Positions 16,559 to 24,889 are shown, counted from the first letter of the stretch. The stretch is 44,037 bases of DNA from Pseudonocardia alaniniphila (GCF_022524485.1 NZ_JAKXMK010000021.1:1-44037), one strand, 5' to 3'. Numbers and translations: made by a program. The notes: generated from the letters alone by a model not told the origin.

Positions 16559-17257
16559 TCAGCCTGCCAGGCTCGCCGTGGTCCGGGAGGGCGGCTTGAT
16601 GTGGGCGAAGGCGCTGCGGGCGTTCCAGGTGGGGAAGGCTCGTACCAGCCACGAGGGGCCGTGGAGTCGGATGCGACGGTCGCGGATGGCTTCGGCCCAG
16701 GCGAGCTGGCCGGCGTGCCATCTGACGAAGGCTTCGGCTTCCGACGTGACGTAGAGGTCCTCGTCGAGGCCCGGGTAGGTCTTGCAGATCTCGGTGTCGC
16801 CGTGCTCGATCAGCAGCCAGTACCGCTCGGGGCGCCGGCGGCCCGTGAAGTCGAAGCGGATGACGACGCGTCGCGCCGGGAGCCGGTCTCGGCGGAGCAT
16901 GTTGCACATCGACCACAGCGCCACGAAGGGGTCGAGGTGCTCGGGGGCGATCTCGAGCCAGTGGGCGCCCCACTCGCCGAGCGACCTGCAGACCGTGAAG
17001 AGGTCGTGACCCGCGGGTGTGAGCTCGTAGTGGCGCCCGCGCCCGTCGGTCTTGCGTGCCGACTCGACGATGCCGAGCCGTTCGAGATGCTTGAGCCGCT
17101 GCGAGAGCAGCGTGCGGGAGAGCCCGGGGGCGCCCTCCAGAATCTCACCGAAGCTTCCGCAGCCCAGGTACAGGTTGCGGATGATCAGCGGCGTCCAACG
17201 CTCGGCGAAGATCTCGGCGCCACGGGCGATCGGGCAGTACTGGCCGTACGTCCGCAC
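16559..17257 (-). CDS. HxlR-family regulator with an N-terminal cysteine
   Basis: 232 aa. Residues 1-105 are an HxlR winged helix (CPIARGAEIFAERWTPLIIRNL, LSRTLLSQRLKHLERLGIVE, GRHYELTPAGHDL). Residues 110-232 form an extra C-terminal domain (VIRFDFTGRRRPERYWLLIE ... WHAGQLAWAEAIRD) of the sterol-carrier-like type often fused to actinobacterial HxlR proteins. Cys8 sits where redox-sensing HxlR/YodB proteins carry their reactive cysteine, and Cys33 is nearby. The GTG at 17257 follows a GACACT -10-like box at 17264-17269, so the transcript may be leaderless. It is divergent from a flavin oxidoreductase with a palindrome between them, which suggests it controls itself and that enzyme. Confidence 0.88.
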   Translation of the reverse strand: MRTYGQYCPIARGAEIFAERWTPLIIRNLYLGCGSFGEILEGAPGLSRTLLSQRLKHLERLGIVESARKTDGRGRHYELTPAGHDLFTVCRSLGEWGAHWLEIAPEHLDPFVALWSMCNMLRRDRLPARRVVIRFDFTGRRRPERYWLLIEHGDTEICKTYPGLDEDLYVTSEAEAFVRWHAGQLAWAEAIRDRRIRLHGPSWLVRAFPTWNARSAFAHIKPPSRTTASLAG

Positions 17258-17284
17258 GAAGCCAGTGTCGCGCCCCTTCGCTCG

Positions 17285-17315
17285 GGCGTGAAGTCCAGAT
17301 TCCTGACTTCACGCC
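17285..17315. promoter_or_regulatory. 11-bp perfect inverted repeat, probable HxlR operator
   Basis: GGCGTGAAGTC, 9-nt spacer CAGATTCCT, GACTTCACGCC, with no mismatch. Each half contains TTCACG pointing outward. On the hxlR side TTCACG (17287-17292) is 17 bp from GACACT (17264-17269). On the oxidoreductase side TTCACG (17308-17313) is 17 bp from TGCGAT (17331-17336). If these are the -35 boxes, a dimer on the repeat would cover both promoters. Promoter assignment is inference; the repeat is read directly. Confidence 0.75.
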
Positions 17316-17414
17316 GGTGTTCCGCGGTGCTGCGATGGAGCCGTTCGACAGCGGAAGAGCCGATGACGACATCGGCCACCGAGAACGTCGGCGACCTGAG
17401 CGAGGAGGTCCGCC

Positions 17415-18785
17415 ATGGAGATCGACGGGTTCCGGGGCCGGCTGATCACCGCTGACCACGCCGGCTACGACGCTGCCCGAGCCGTGTGGAACGGCGCCGT
17501 CGACCGGCGCCCCCGGCTGATCGCCCGATGCAGCGGCACGTCCGACGTGGCCGCGGCCGTGCGCTTCGCCCGCGACCACGATCTGGAGATAGCCGTACGG
17601 GGCGGGGGGCACAACGTGGCCGGCACCGCGGTGTGCGACGGCGGGATCGTCGTCGACCTCTCGGCGATGCGGGCCGTGTGGGTCGACCCGACCGGCCGCA
17701 CGGCGCGGGTGCAAGGCGGTGCACTGTGGGGCGACGTCGACCACGAGACACAGAGCCACGGTCTGGCCACCACCGGCGGCATCGTGGGCCACACCGGCGT
17801 CGCCGGGCTCACCCTCGGCGGCGGCATCGGTTTCCTCATGCGCGCACATGGGCTCACCGTCGACAACCTGCTGGCCGCCGAGGTGGTCACCGCCGAGGGC
17901 GGCATCGTGCGGGCGTCCGCCGACGAACACCCCGATCTGTTCTGGGCGCTGCGAGGCGGCGGCGGCAACTTCGGCGTCGTCAGCTCGTTCCTGTTCGCCC
18001 TGCACCCCGTCGGCCCGACCGTGATGGCCGGACCCGTCTTCTGGGCGGCCGACGACACCACCGACGTGCTGCGCTTCTACCGGGACTTCGTCGCCGACGC
18101 GCCCGACGAGCTCGGCAGCGTGGTCAGGCTCGGCACCGTTCCCCCGCTGCCGGTCGTCCCCGAGGACCTGCACTGGCGACCGGCCATCGCCGTCGCCTGC
18201 TGCCACGCCGGTGCCGTCGAGGACGGCGAGCGTGCGGTGCGGGCCCTCCGAGAGTTCGGGACGCCGCTCGTAGACCTGCTCGCACCCACGACGTACGCCG
18301 CCTTCCAGGGCGGTTTGGACGACACCGTCCGCCACGGCTGGCACTACTACTGGAAGGCCACGGACCTCGCCGGTCTCTCCGACGACACCGTCGCCGTCAT
18401 CGCCGATCATGCCTACGCCGCGGGCTCACCGCGGTCGTACTCGGCGATGTTCCACATGGGTGGCGCCGTCGCCCGTGTCCCTCTCGACGCCACCGCCTAC
18501 GCCGGCCGCGGCGTGGCGCACAACATCATCATCGACGCCGTGTGGCTCCCTGACGAGTCCGGCGAGCATGCCGCCGCCGAGACCGCGTGGGCGCGGCGGT
18601 TCCTCCAGGCCCTCCAACCGCACCGGGCAGGCAGCGTCTACGTGAACTTCCTTGATTCCGACGACGGCACCAGCCGCATCCGAGAGGCATACGGCGATCA
18701 CACCTACCGGCGACTCGCCGACGTCAAGGCCAAGTACGACCCCGACAACGCCTTCCACCACAACAAGAACATCCACCCCGGTTGA
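17415..18785 (+). CDS. FAD-binding oxidoreductase, berberine-bridge/6-hydroxynicotine oxidase type
   Basis: 456 aa. The N-terminal PCMH-type FAD domain (about 30-205) has RGGGHNVAG, with His66 as the expected covalent FAD attachment site, then GGALWGDVDHETQSHGLATT and GVAGLTLGGGIGFL. The position that carries a second FAD-linking Cys in bicovalent berberine-bridge enzymes is part of GIVGHTG with no Cys, so single covalent attachment is expected, as in 6-hydroxy-D-nicotine oxidase. The C-terminal BBE segment (YDPDNAFHHNKNIHPG) is complete. The ATG follows a GAGGAGG Shine-Dalgarno. Substrate unknown. No signal peptide. Divergent HxlR regulator. Confidence 0.9.
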   Translation: MEIDGFRGRLITADHAGYDAARAVWNGAVDRRPRLIARCSGTSDVAAAVRFARDHDLEIAVRGGGHNVAGTAVCDGGIVVDLSAMRAVWVDPTGRTARVQGGALWGDVDHETQSHGLATTGGIVGHTGVAGLTLGGGIGFLMRAHGLTVDNLLAAEVVTAEGGIVRASADEHPDLFWALRGGGGNFGVVSSFLFALHPVGPTVMAGPVFWAADDTTDVLRFYRDFVADAPDELGSVVRLGTVPPLPVVPEDLHWRPAIAVACCHAGAVEDGERAVRALREFGTPLVDLLAPTTYAAFQGGLDDTVRHGWHYYWKATDLAGLSDDTVAVIADHAYAAGSPRSYSAMFHMGGAVARVPLDATAYAGRGVAHNIIIDAVWLPDESGEHAAAETAWARRFLQALQPHRAGSVYVNFLDSDDGTSRIREAYGDHTYRRLADVKAKYDPDNAFHHNKNIHPG

Positions 18786-18875
18786 GTGAGATGGCCCCGG
18801 GCGGCCGCACACCCGCGTTCGCCTTTGCCGTGATCTGCAACCGGTAGCTCGCGACGTCATGCGGAATCGACCTCA

Positions 18876-18881
18876 TAGACT
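18876..18881 (+). promoter_or_regulatory. Putative leaderless -10 box of the hydrolase-glycosyltransferase pair
   Basis: TAGACT lies 7 nt before the ATG at 18889 and matches TANNNT. No Shine-Dalgarno sequence is visible between it and the start. Confidence 0.45.
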
Positions 18882-18888
18882 TTCCGCG

Positions 18889-19821
18889 ATGAGCGAGACC
18901 TCCCCGTATGCCTCGGTGATCGCGCGCGTGCCCGTGCGAGAGGACGAGGTGGCGCTGCGTGGTGGCCGCACTCGATTGTGGATCTACGGCGCCGACGACG
19001 CGGCGCACCGGATCGTGTTCCTGCACGGCCTGCGCGGCGACCACCACGGGCTGGAGCCGATCGTCGCGCACCTTCCGGACGCTCGCGTCGTGGTGCCGGA
19101 CCTGCCGGGGTTCGGCCAGTCACCTCCGCTGCCGGACGACCCTCACGACGTCGGGGGCTACGCCGCATGGGCGCGCGACCTCCTCGCCGCCGTCGCACCG
19201 GCAGGGGACGCCGTGCTCGCCGGCCACTCCTTCGGCTCGATCGTGGCCACCGCCGCGCTCGCCCGTTCGCAGCCACCGGCATCGGACGAGACGGAGCCGG
19301 CGCCGCCGGTGCGTGGCCTGGTCCTCGTGAACCCGATCGCGGCTTCCGCGCTGGCGGGTCCGCGGGTGGTGGTCACGCGGCTGGCGGTGCTCTACCACCA
19401 CCTCGCCGCCGCGCTGCCCGAGCATGTGGGCACCGCGCTGCTGCGCCACCCCGTGATGACGCGGGTGGCGAGTGTCGCCATGGCCACCACGGGCGACCGC
19501 GACCTGCGGCGCTGGATCCACGCCGAGCACGACCGGTACTTCAGCACGTTCGCCGATCGCCGCACGCTGCTCGAGGCCTTCCACGCATCGGTGGGCCACG
19601 ACGTCGGCGAGTTCGCCGGCGCCGTCACCGCCCCGACGTTGCTGGTGGCCGCCGAGCGTGACGACATCGCGCCCCCGGCGGCCCAGCGCGCGCTGGTGGG
19701 ACGGTTCCCGGAGGCACGGCTGGCGATGGTGCCCGGCACCGGCCATCTCGCCCACTACGAGACTCCGGACGCGGTCGCGGCGGCGATGTCGGAGTTCCTG
19801 ACCGCCCTGCCGGTGACATGA
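18889..19821 (+). CDS. Alpha/beta-hydrolase
   Basis: 310 aa. Alpha/beta-hydrolase fold with the oxyanion region FLHGLRGDHHG, the nucleophile elbow GHSFGS (Ser near residue 113), a late acidic segment AERDD and the catalytic His in GTGHLAHYE. The substrate cannot be predicted. The ATG at 18889 is preferred to one at 18859 because of the -10 box at 18876-18881. Its stop overlaps the next start (ATGA), so it is translationally coupled to a glycosyltransferase; the pair may act on a common glycan or lipid. No signal peptide is seen, so a cytoplasmic location is expected. Confidence 0.87.
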   Translation: MSETSPYASVIARVPVREDEVALRGGRTRLWIYGADDAAHRIVFLHGLRGDHHGLEPIVAHLPDARVVVPDLPGFGQSPPLPDDPHDVGGYAAWARDLLAAVAPAGDAVLAGHSFGSIVATAALARSQPPASDETEPAPPVRGLVLVNPIAASALAGPRVVVTRLAVLYHHLAAALPEHVGTALLRHPVMTRVASVAMATTGDRDLRRWIHAEHDRYFSTFADRRTLLEAFHASVGHDVGEFAGAVTAPTLLVAAERDDIAPPAAQRALVGRFPEARLAMVPGTGHLAHYETPDAVAAAMSEFLTALPVT

Positions 19822-21131
19822 GGATCCTCATCGACTGCCGCTACGTCCGTATCGACCGGCACGACGGCATCAGCCGGTACACCGCGGGGTTGGTGGGTGC
19901 GCTGGCGCGGCTGCACGCCGAGCGGAGCGCAGGCGGAGCTCGCATCAACACCGAGCGGAGCGCAGGCGGAGCTCGCATCAACACCGAGCGGAGCGCAGGC
20001 GGAGCTCGCATCAACACCGAGCGGAGCGCAGGCGGAGCTCGCATCGGCACCGAGCGGAGCGCAGGCGGAGAGTCCACCAACACCGAGCGGAGCGCAGGCG
20101 GAACCCACAACGGCACCGGGCGCGGCACAGCTCGTGTGGGCACCGAGGGCACGGGCGACACCATCGAGCTGCTGGTGAGCGACCGGCGCCAGCTCGCGCA
20201 CCTGCCCTCCGACCTGCCCTGGCACCTGATCGGCAGCCCGACCGCGATCGGCGAGCCGCTGGTGGCCCGGCACGTCCGGCGCCTGCAGCCGGACGTGGTG
20301 TTCTCCCCGATGCAGACGATGGGGAGCTGGGGCCGCGACTACGGCCTCGTCCTCACCGTGCACGACCTCATCTACTACCGCCACCCGGCACCGCCCCCGC
20401 AGTTCGCCGCCCCGATCCGGCTGCTGTGGCGGCTCTACCACCTCGCGTGGTGGCCGCAGCGGGTGCTGCTCAACCGGGCCGACGCGGTGGTCACGGTCTC
20501 GGCGGCCACCGCGTCACAGGTCGCCGAGCGCCGGCTCACCCGGCGGCCGGTGACCGTCGTCCCGAACGCGCCCGACCCCGGCCCCGGGCTCCCACGGGCA
20601 CCGCGCACCGGCGCGCTCGTCTACATGGGCTCGTTCATGCCCTACAAAGACGTCGGGACGCTCGCGAGCGCGATGCCGGCACTGCCCGGCCACGAGCTGC
20701 ACCTGATGAGCCGGATCACCCCCGACGAACGGGCCCGGCTCACCGCGCTGGCGCCGGGCGGCCGTCTGGTGTTCCACGACGGCGCGAGCGACGAGACCTA
20801 TCGCGACGTGCTGCGCGGGGCAACGGCGCTGGTCTCGGCGTCGCGGGACGAGGGGTTCGGCATCCCGCTGGTGGAGGCGATGGCGCTGGGCACGCCACTC
20901 GTGGTCACCGACATCCCGGTGTTCCGGGAGGTGGGCGGGGACGCCGCAGCCTACGTCGCCCCTGGCGATGTGGCCGGTTTCGTCCGTGCCGTCCGCGAGC
21001 TCGACGAGCCCGGGGTCTGGGAGGAACGCTCCGCGGCCGCGCGGGCGCAGGGCCGCCGCTTCAGCTGGGAGAACTCGGCACGGGTGCTGCTCGCCCTGCT
21101 GGAACGCGTTGCGGCCGCCCGCGCCCGCTGA
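19818..21131 (+). CDS. Family-4-like glycosyltransferase with an in-frame repeat insertion
   Basis: 437 aa, GT-B glycosyltransferase. The N-terminal domain starts MRILIDCRYVRIDRHDGISRY and continues after the insertion at LLVSDRRQLAHLPSDLPW. The C-terminal nucleotide-sugar domain has VYMGSFMPYKDVGTLASAM and the EX7E-like EGFGIPLVEAMALGTPLVV. Residues 34-99 are six copies of an 11-residue unit (TERSAGGARIN) encoded by 33-bp repeats; relatives have a short loop there. Because the unit is a multiple of 3 and the flanks keep frame, the gene looks intact. The start overlaps the hydrolase stop (ATGA). Sugar and acceptor are unknown; mannosyl transfer to a lipid or exopolysaccharide is possible. Confidence 0.87.
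   Translation: MRILIDCRYVRIDRHDGISRYTAGLVGALARLHAERSAGGARINTERSAGGARINTERSAGGARINTERSAGGARIGTERSAGGESTNTERSAGGTHNGTGRGTARVGTEGTGDTIELLVSDRRQLAHLPSDLPWHLIGSPTAIGEPLVARHVRRLQPDVVFSPMQTMGSWGRDYGLVLTVHDLIYYRHPAPPPQFAAPIRLLWRLYHLAWWPQRVLLNRADAVVTVSAATASQVAERRLTRRPVTVVPNAPDPGPGLPRAPRTGALVYMGSFMPYKDVGTLASAMPALPGHELHLMSRITPDERARLTALAPGGRLVFHDGASDETYRDVLRGATALVSASRDEGFGIPLVEAMALGTPLVVTDIPVFREVGGDAAAYVAPGDVAGFVRAVRELDEPGVWEERSAAARAQGRRFSWENSARVLLALLERVAAARAR
19918..20115 (+). repeat. Six tandem 33-bp repeats inside a glycosyltransferase gene
   Basis: Units begin at 19918, 19951, 19984, 20017, 20050 and 20083, each with CCGAGCGGAGCGCAGGCGGA. Units 1-3 are essentially identical and unit 4 differs by a few bases near its 3' end. 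Units 5 and 6 have diverged 3' parts, and traces continue to about 20160. In units 1-4, CGAGC and GCTCG can pair across 14 nt, so each unit could form a small hairpin. Translation gives a hydrophilic repeat ERSAGG plus a variable five-residue part. The near-identity of the first copies suggests recent expansion. Confidence 0.95.
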
Positions 21132-21141
21132 CCCCCCCGGC

Positions 21142-22332
21142 TCAGGCCGCCTGCCCGATCTGCAGCCCGTCGCGCTCCAACAGGTGCTCGTAGATCCCCT
21201 CGAACCGGTTCAGCGTGGCGGCGATGGCGTGCTCGGCGACGATCTCCCGGCTGGCCGCCCCCATCCGGCGCCGCTGTGCGGGGTCGGCGAGCAGCGCTGC
21301 GAGGCGCGTGGTGAGCTCCGGGACGTCGCCAGGTGTGTAGAGCCAGCCGTTGCGGCCGGGGCGGACCAGGTGCGGCAGCGCCATCGCGTCGGCCGCGATC
21401 ACCGGGAGGCCCGCCGCCATCGACTCCAGCGTGACGAGGCTCTGCAGCTCGGCCACCCCCGGCATGCAGAACACGGCGGCACGGGCGTAGGCGTCGAGCA
21501 GCTCCTCCTCGGAGACGAAACCGCGGAACCGCACTCGCCCGGCGACGCCGAGACCCTGGGCCAGCGCCGTCCACTCCTCGCGACGCGCGCCGTCACCGAC
21601 GATCTCGAGCTGCGCCGGCAGCTCCGCGGGCAGTGCGGCGAACGCCTTGATCAACTCGTCGACCCGCTTCTCCTGGTCCAGCCGCCCCACGAACAGCACG
21701 GTGGGGACGGCGCCGGGGATGCGCTGGACGGAGCGGTAGCGCTCGGCGTCGATGCCGCAGGACACCGGGATCGCGTCGACGAGGCCGGCGTGACGCACGA
21801 GCAGCTCCACCGCGCGCGGCGTGGGCGCCGTGACCACGTGGGCCCGGCCGAAGACGTTGCCGAGGTCCTTCCACGCCACCGTGGTGAACGCCCGGCGCAG
21901 CCCGCGCGGGATCGGCGAGTAGGCGACGAGGTTCTCGGGCATGAGGTGGTTGGTCGCCACGAGCGGGCGTCCGCTGCGGTGTGCCGCCTTCACGATGCCG
22001 CGGCCGACCACCATGTGCGCCTGGGTGTGGACGACGTCCGGGTTGATCTCGTCCATGAGTTCCGCGGTGTCCGGCCCGGCTTCCCAGGGCATGCAGACCT
22101 GGAACCCGGCGTGCATGAAGTAGCGGTGGGAGCGGACCCCGTGGACGGTCACACCGTCGCGCGTGTCGCGCGTGCGGGAGCCCGTGGGTGACGGGGCGAC
22201 CACGTGAACGTCGTGGCCACGCCCGGCCAGGCCGGTGGCGAGCCGCTCGGCGAAACGCGCCGCGCCGTTCACGTCGGGTGGGTAGGTCTCGGCGCCGATC
22301 AGGATCCGCATCGGTTTGTCGGGCGGAGGCAT
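21142..22332 (-). CDS. Glycosyltransferase family 4 (mannosyltransferase-like)
   Basis: 396 aa, GT-B fold. The N-terminal domain reads MRILIGAETYPPDVNGAARF, with the glycine-rich NGAARFAERLA loop. The C-terminal donor domain has VLFVGRLDQEKRVDELIKA, RFRGFVSEEELLDAY and AELQSLVTLESMAAGLPVIA, followed by GRNGWLY. The pattern resembles actinobacterial mannosyltransferases of the PimB/MgtA group, but the substrate is not certain. The ATG at 22332 has GAGGACG about 8 nt upstream; a second ATG at 22311 would shorten it by 7 residues. It is the last of three minus-strand genes after DUF998 and DMT-like genes, and converges with the other glycosyltransferase 10 bp away. Confidence 0.9.
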   Translation of the reverse strand: MPPPDKPMRILIGAETYPPDVNGAARFAERLATGLAGRGHDVHVVAPSPTGSRTRDTRDGVTVHGVRSHRYFMHAGFQVCMPWEAGPDTAELMDEINPDVVHTQAHMVVGRGIVKAAHRSGRPLVATNHLMPENLVAYSPIPRGLRRAFTTVAWKDLGNVFGRAHVVTAPTPRAVELLVRHAGLVDAIPVSCGIDAERYRSVQRIPGAVPTVLFVGRLDQEKRVDELIKAFAALPAELPAQLEIVGDGARREEWTALAQGLGVAGRVRFRGFVSEEELLDAYARAAVFCMPGVAELQSLVTLESMAAGLPVIAADAMALPHLVRPGRNGWLYTPGDVPELTTRLAALLADPAQRRRMGAASREIVAEHAIAATLNRFEGIYEHLLERDGLQIGQAA

Positions 22333-22387
22333 CACGGGACGTCCTCTCGGGTGTGTACAGCTGTGCGGGTGAAGCCGGTGCTGGGGA

Positions 22388-23389
22388 TCACCGGTCGTGG
22401 GGGGACTGCGCCGACCGCGCGTAGGCGGCCGGAGTCTGGGAGCGCTCGGACGAGGGTGGGACGGCGGGGACTGAGCCGGCGCGGGCGGCGCGGGCCGCCA
22501 CGGCGTCGGGGTGGTGGCGGGCGAGTGCGACGACGCCGGCGGTGGCGATGACGGCGGCGGTGACGAGCAGCAGCCACGTCTCGGCGGGCGTTGCGGAGCC
22601 CTCACCGAGCAGGACCGCTCCGAGGAGCACGGCCACGATCGGGTCGACCACCGTGAGGCAGGCGATGACCACTTCGGGCGGCCCTGAGGCGAAGGCCTGC
22701 TGTACGAGCCAGCCGCCCACCAGCACGGATGCCCCGACTCCGGCGACGGCGGCAACGACGGGCGGATCGAGCACCCCGACGTGGCCGGACGCGACCGACT
22801 GGGACACGGCCCGTACCAGCGCGGAGACCAGGCCGAACGCCACGGCACCCGCCATCGCGCAGGCCACGCACCGCACCCAGCCGGACCGGGCCAAGCCGAT
22901 CCCGGCCAGCACCAGGACGATCAGGGCGACGACGAGGCTCGCGATGAGGGTGGACTGGTCGGGCGGGGGTGAGCTGACCGCGGTGCTCGCGGCCGTGGCG
23001 ACGAACACGCCCACGCCGCCGACGCTGAGCAGCACGCCCACGAAGACTCCGCCTGCCGGCACACGACCCCGCTGCACGGCGGTGAGGAGCACCGCGATCG
23101 GGACGGCCAGCACGCCGATCGGCTGGACGACCGACAGCGGAGCCAGCACCAGCGCCACGGCGTGCAGCGCGGATCCGGCCGCGGCCACACCGAGGCCCAG
23201 GAGCCAGCCCGGCCGCCTGGTCACCGCGAGCAGTCCGCGCAACGACAGCGCGCCGCTGCCCGCATCGCTGTCGCCGGGCGGACCGGACTCCCGGGAGACC
23301 GCGTGGTGCTGCAGGACGGCAGCACACGCGAAGCAGACGGCACCGAGCACGGCGAGCGCGATCGCGATGCCGGTGAGGATGTCGATCAC
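22388..23389 (-). CDS. DMT/EamA-like multispanning membrane protein
   Basis: 333 aa with about nine to ten hydrophobic segments from the N-terminus (ILTGIAIALAVLGAVCFACAA) to residue 290, then a 40-residue polar tail. AVLQHHAVSRES, APLSVVQPIGVLAVPIAV and VVDPIVAVLLGAVLLGEG match the EamA/DMT transporter superfamily found in actinobacteria (NIPA/EamA-like proteins). Transported substrate unknown. The GTG at 23389 overlaps the DUF998 stop (GTGA). Fifty-five bases separate it from the downstream glycosyltransferase, so the three genes may form one operon at the membrane. Confidence 0.8.
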   Translation of the reverse strand: MIDILTGIAIALAVLGAVCFACAAVLQHHAVSRESGPPGDSDAGSGALSLRGLLAVTRRPGWLLGLGVAAAGSALHAVALVLAPLSVVQPIGVLAVPIAVLLTAVQRGRVPAGGVFVGVLLSVGGVGVFVATAASTAVSSPPPDQSTLIASLVVALIVLVLAGIGLARSGWVRCVACAMAGAVAFGLVSALVRAVSQSVASGHVGVLDPPVVAAVAGVGASVLVGGWLVQQAFASGPPEVVIACLTVVDPIVAVLLGAVLLGEGSATPAETWLLLVTAAVIATAGVVALARHHPDAVAARAARAGSVPAVPPSSERSQTPAAYARSAQSPHDR

Positions 23390-24138
23390 GCCGCACCCCT
23401 GAGCTCGACGCCGGATGGAAGGGCCGCCGGCGCCGGAGCATGCTCGACCGCCAGCCGGGTCGCCCGGGCGGTAACCACAAGTACCAGCATCACTACCGCG
23501 TAGAGAACACGTTGTACCCCTCCGAGCAGGGGAAATCCGGGTGAAGTGCCGATAACGATCGGTAGCAGGCTGAGCAGGAAGAGGGCGCACAGTACCGCGG
23601 CCACGCCTGAACACCAGGCCACTGCAGGTGCGGCGGCCCGCCATGCCGGTGCGGAACGCGCCCGGCGGGCCACCATCCAGCCGGCCACCGGCACCATCAC
23701 GAGCACCCAGCCGCCTGCCGCGCGGTGCACGGTGGAGACCAGCCCCGCGGTGGTCCGGGGATCGTGGGTGGGGAAGACCCCGACGAGCACCAGAGCCACG
23801 GCCACGCTCACCAGCAGCGCGGCCGGTGGCCCGGCATCGGGCAGGGCGCCCCGGCGCAGGCCGCGCGAGAGAACGAAGCTCGCCGTGGCGAGGGCGATCC
23901 CGGCCAGCCCGAGCAGTGTGTAACCACCCGGGAGGAAGACGTAGTCGCTGAGGGTGCGGGTGAGCGGGTCGAGCGTCCCGCTCCCCATGACGTGCAGTAG
24001 TGCGAGCGACAGGAGCGCGACCGCAACGCCCCCCGCAACAGCCGTCTCACCCGCCCACATGCTCTTGCGGGGTTCCCGCCCGGCCCCCCCGATCCTGGTC
24101 ACGCGCTCACCGTGCCAGTCCCAGGCTGAGACGAACAT
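23386..24138 (-). CDS. DUF998 membrane protein
   Basis: About 250 aa, six or seven membrane segments. GSGTLDPLTRTLSDYVFLPGG, VGVFPTHDP and TVHRAAGGWVLVMVPVAGW are characteristic of DUF998 proteins, whose function is unknown. I prefer the ATG at 24138 (MFVSAWDWHGERV) because GGTGGAG lies about 7 nt upstream; an ATG at 24177 would extend the protein into the hairpin region. The stop overlaps the GTG of the DMT-like gene, so the two membrane proteins are probably made together. Confidence 0.78.
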   Translation of the reverse strand: MFVSAWDWHGERVTRIGGAGREPRKSMWAGETAVAGGVAVALLSLALLHVMGSGTLDPLTRTLSDYVFLPGGYTLLGLAGIALATASFVLSRGLRRGALPDAGPPAALLVSVAVALVLVGVFPTHDPRTTAGLVSTVHRAAGGWVLVMVPVAGWMVARRARSAPAWRAAAPAVAWCSGVAAVLCALFLLSLLPIVIGTSPGFPLLGGVQRVLYAVVMLVLVVTARATRLAVEHAPAPAALPSGVELRGAA

Positions 24139-24167
24139 CAGGATCTCCACCCAGTTCGCCCTGGGGT

Positions 24168-24195
24168 ATTCCCCCATTCGCCGGTTCGGGGGAAT
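24168..24195 (-). terminator. Inverted repeat after the antiporter-lspA-rluD operon
   Basis: ATTCCCCC and GGGGGAAT, both perfect 8-mers, flank 12 nt. The hairpin starts 5 nt after the stop of the anchored-protein gene and ends before the DUF998 start, so it fits a terminator between the two minus-strand units. No U-run. Confidence 0.5.
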
Positions 24196-24199
24196 CCGT

Positions 24200-24889
24200 T
24201 CAGGCTGGTGGGACGGGACCGTCGTCCGGAGGCGGGTCCACGCGCTCCGTCTGCTCGGGCAGCAACGGCGCGAGCGCGAGCTCCCGGATCGTGGCGTCGG
24301 GCGGGGCCGCCTCGACGGCGCGCACGCCGGACCGCGCGGCCACCGCCTGCAGCCCGGCGCGGTCGGACCGGACCACCAGCGCGAGCACGCAGCGGCAGCC
24401 CGGCTCGGCGAGGGCCGCCGCCTCGGCCGCGGCCACGTCGCGTGGGCGACCCGCGAGCCGGCCTGCGTCCGCGGTGGCCTGCATCTGCGCCCGTTGCCGC
24501 GCGGTGTCCAGCGCGGTCGCCTGCGCCACCCCCGGCTCGAGCGGTTCGAACCGCAGGGCGGTCTGCACCCTGGTCAACGGCACTCGCAGGACGGCCTCGT
24601 CGATCTCGGCGCCACCGACGGCCGAGAGCGCCTCGGGCGCCGTGAGCTCGTTGCCGAACTGCACCAGAGCGAGCGTCTGGACTCCCGGCGGCGGCAGCTG
24701 CGCGGGGAGCTCGGCGAGGTAGGAGCCGACGTCGTCGCCCGGCTCCGGGCCCAGCCGGACCGATCCGACGTCCGGAGGCGGCGTGTCGGACGGCGTGAAG
24801 CGCGTGGCGCCGTACCAGGCGAGCAGCGCGGCCACGACGATGCAGGCCGCGAGCACGGCGAGGCGGCGGCGCGCCGTCATCACCGGCAT
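24200..24889 (-). CDS. Hypothetical membrane-anchored protein
   Basis: 229 aa, not recognised. Residues 4-8 are TARRR, followed by one hydrophobic segment (LAVLAACIVVAALLAWYGA, 9-27), so it is probably an N-terminally anchored protein with the rest outside the membrane. The remainder is Ala/Pro/Leu-rich with two cysteines in EPGCRCVLALVV and a proline-rich end. No lipobox is seen. The ATG at 24889 shares a base with the rluD stop (TGATG); a second ATG at 24880 is possible. It is the last gene of the lspA-rluD operon. No function can be assigned. Confidence 0.65.
   Translation of the reverse strand: MPVMTARRRLAVLAACIVVAALLAWYGATRFTPSDTPPPDVGSVRLGPEPGDDVGSYLAELPAQLPPPGVQTLALVQFGNELTAPEALSAVGGAEIDEAVLRVPLTRVQTALRFEPLEPGVAQATALDTARQRAQMQATADAGRLAGRPRDVAAAEAAALAEPGCRCVLALVVRSDRAGLQAVAARSGVRAVEAAPPDATIRELALAPLLPEQTERVDPPPDDGPVPPA

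Noticed and set aside
17415..18785. Bicovalent berberine bridge enzyme
   Set aside because: The second FAD-linking cysteine is absent, so only mono-covalent attachment through His66 is supported.
19918..20115. CRISPR array
   Set aside because: The repeats are directly abutting with no unique spacers, lie inside a coding region, and no cas genes are nearby.
19841..20178. Repeat-containing frames on both strands over 19841-20178
   Set aside because: The 33-bp unit is a multiple of 3 and keeps several frames open; only the glycosyltransferase frame has conserved flanks.
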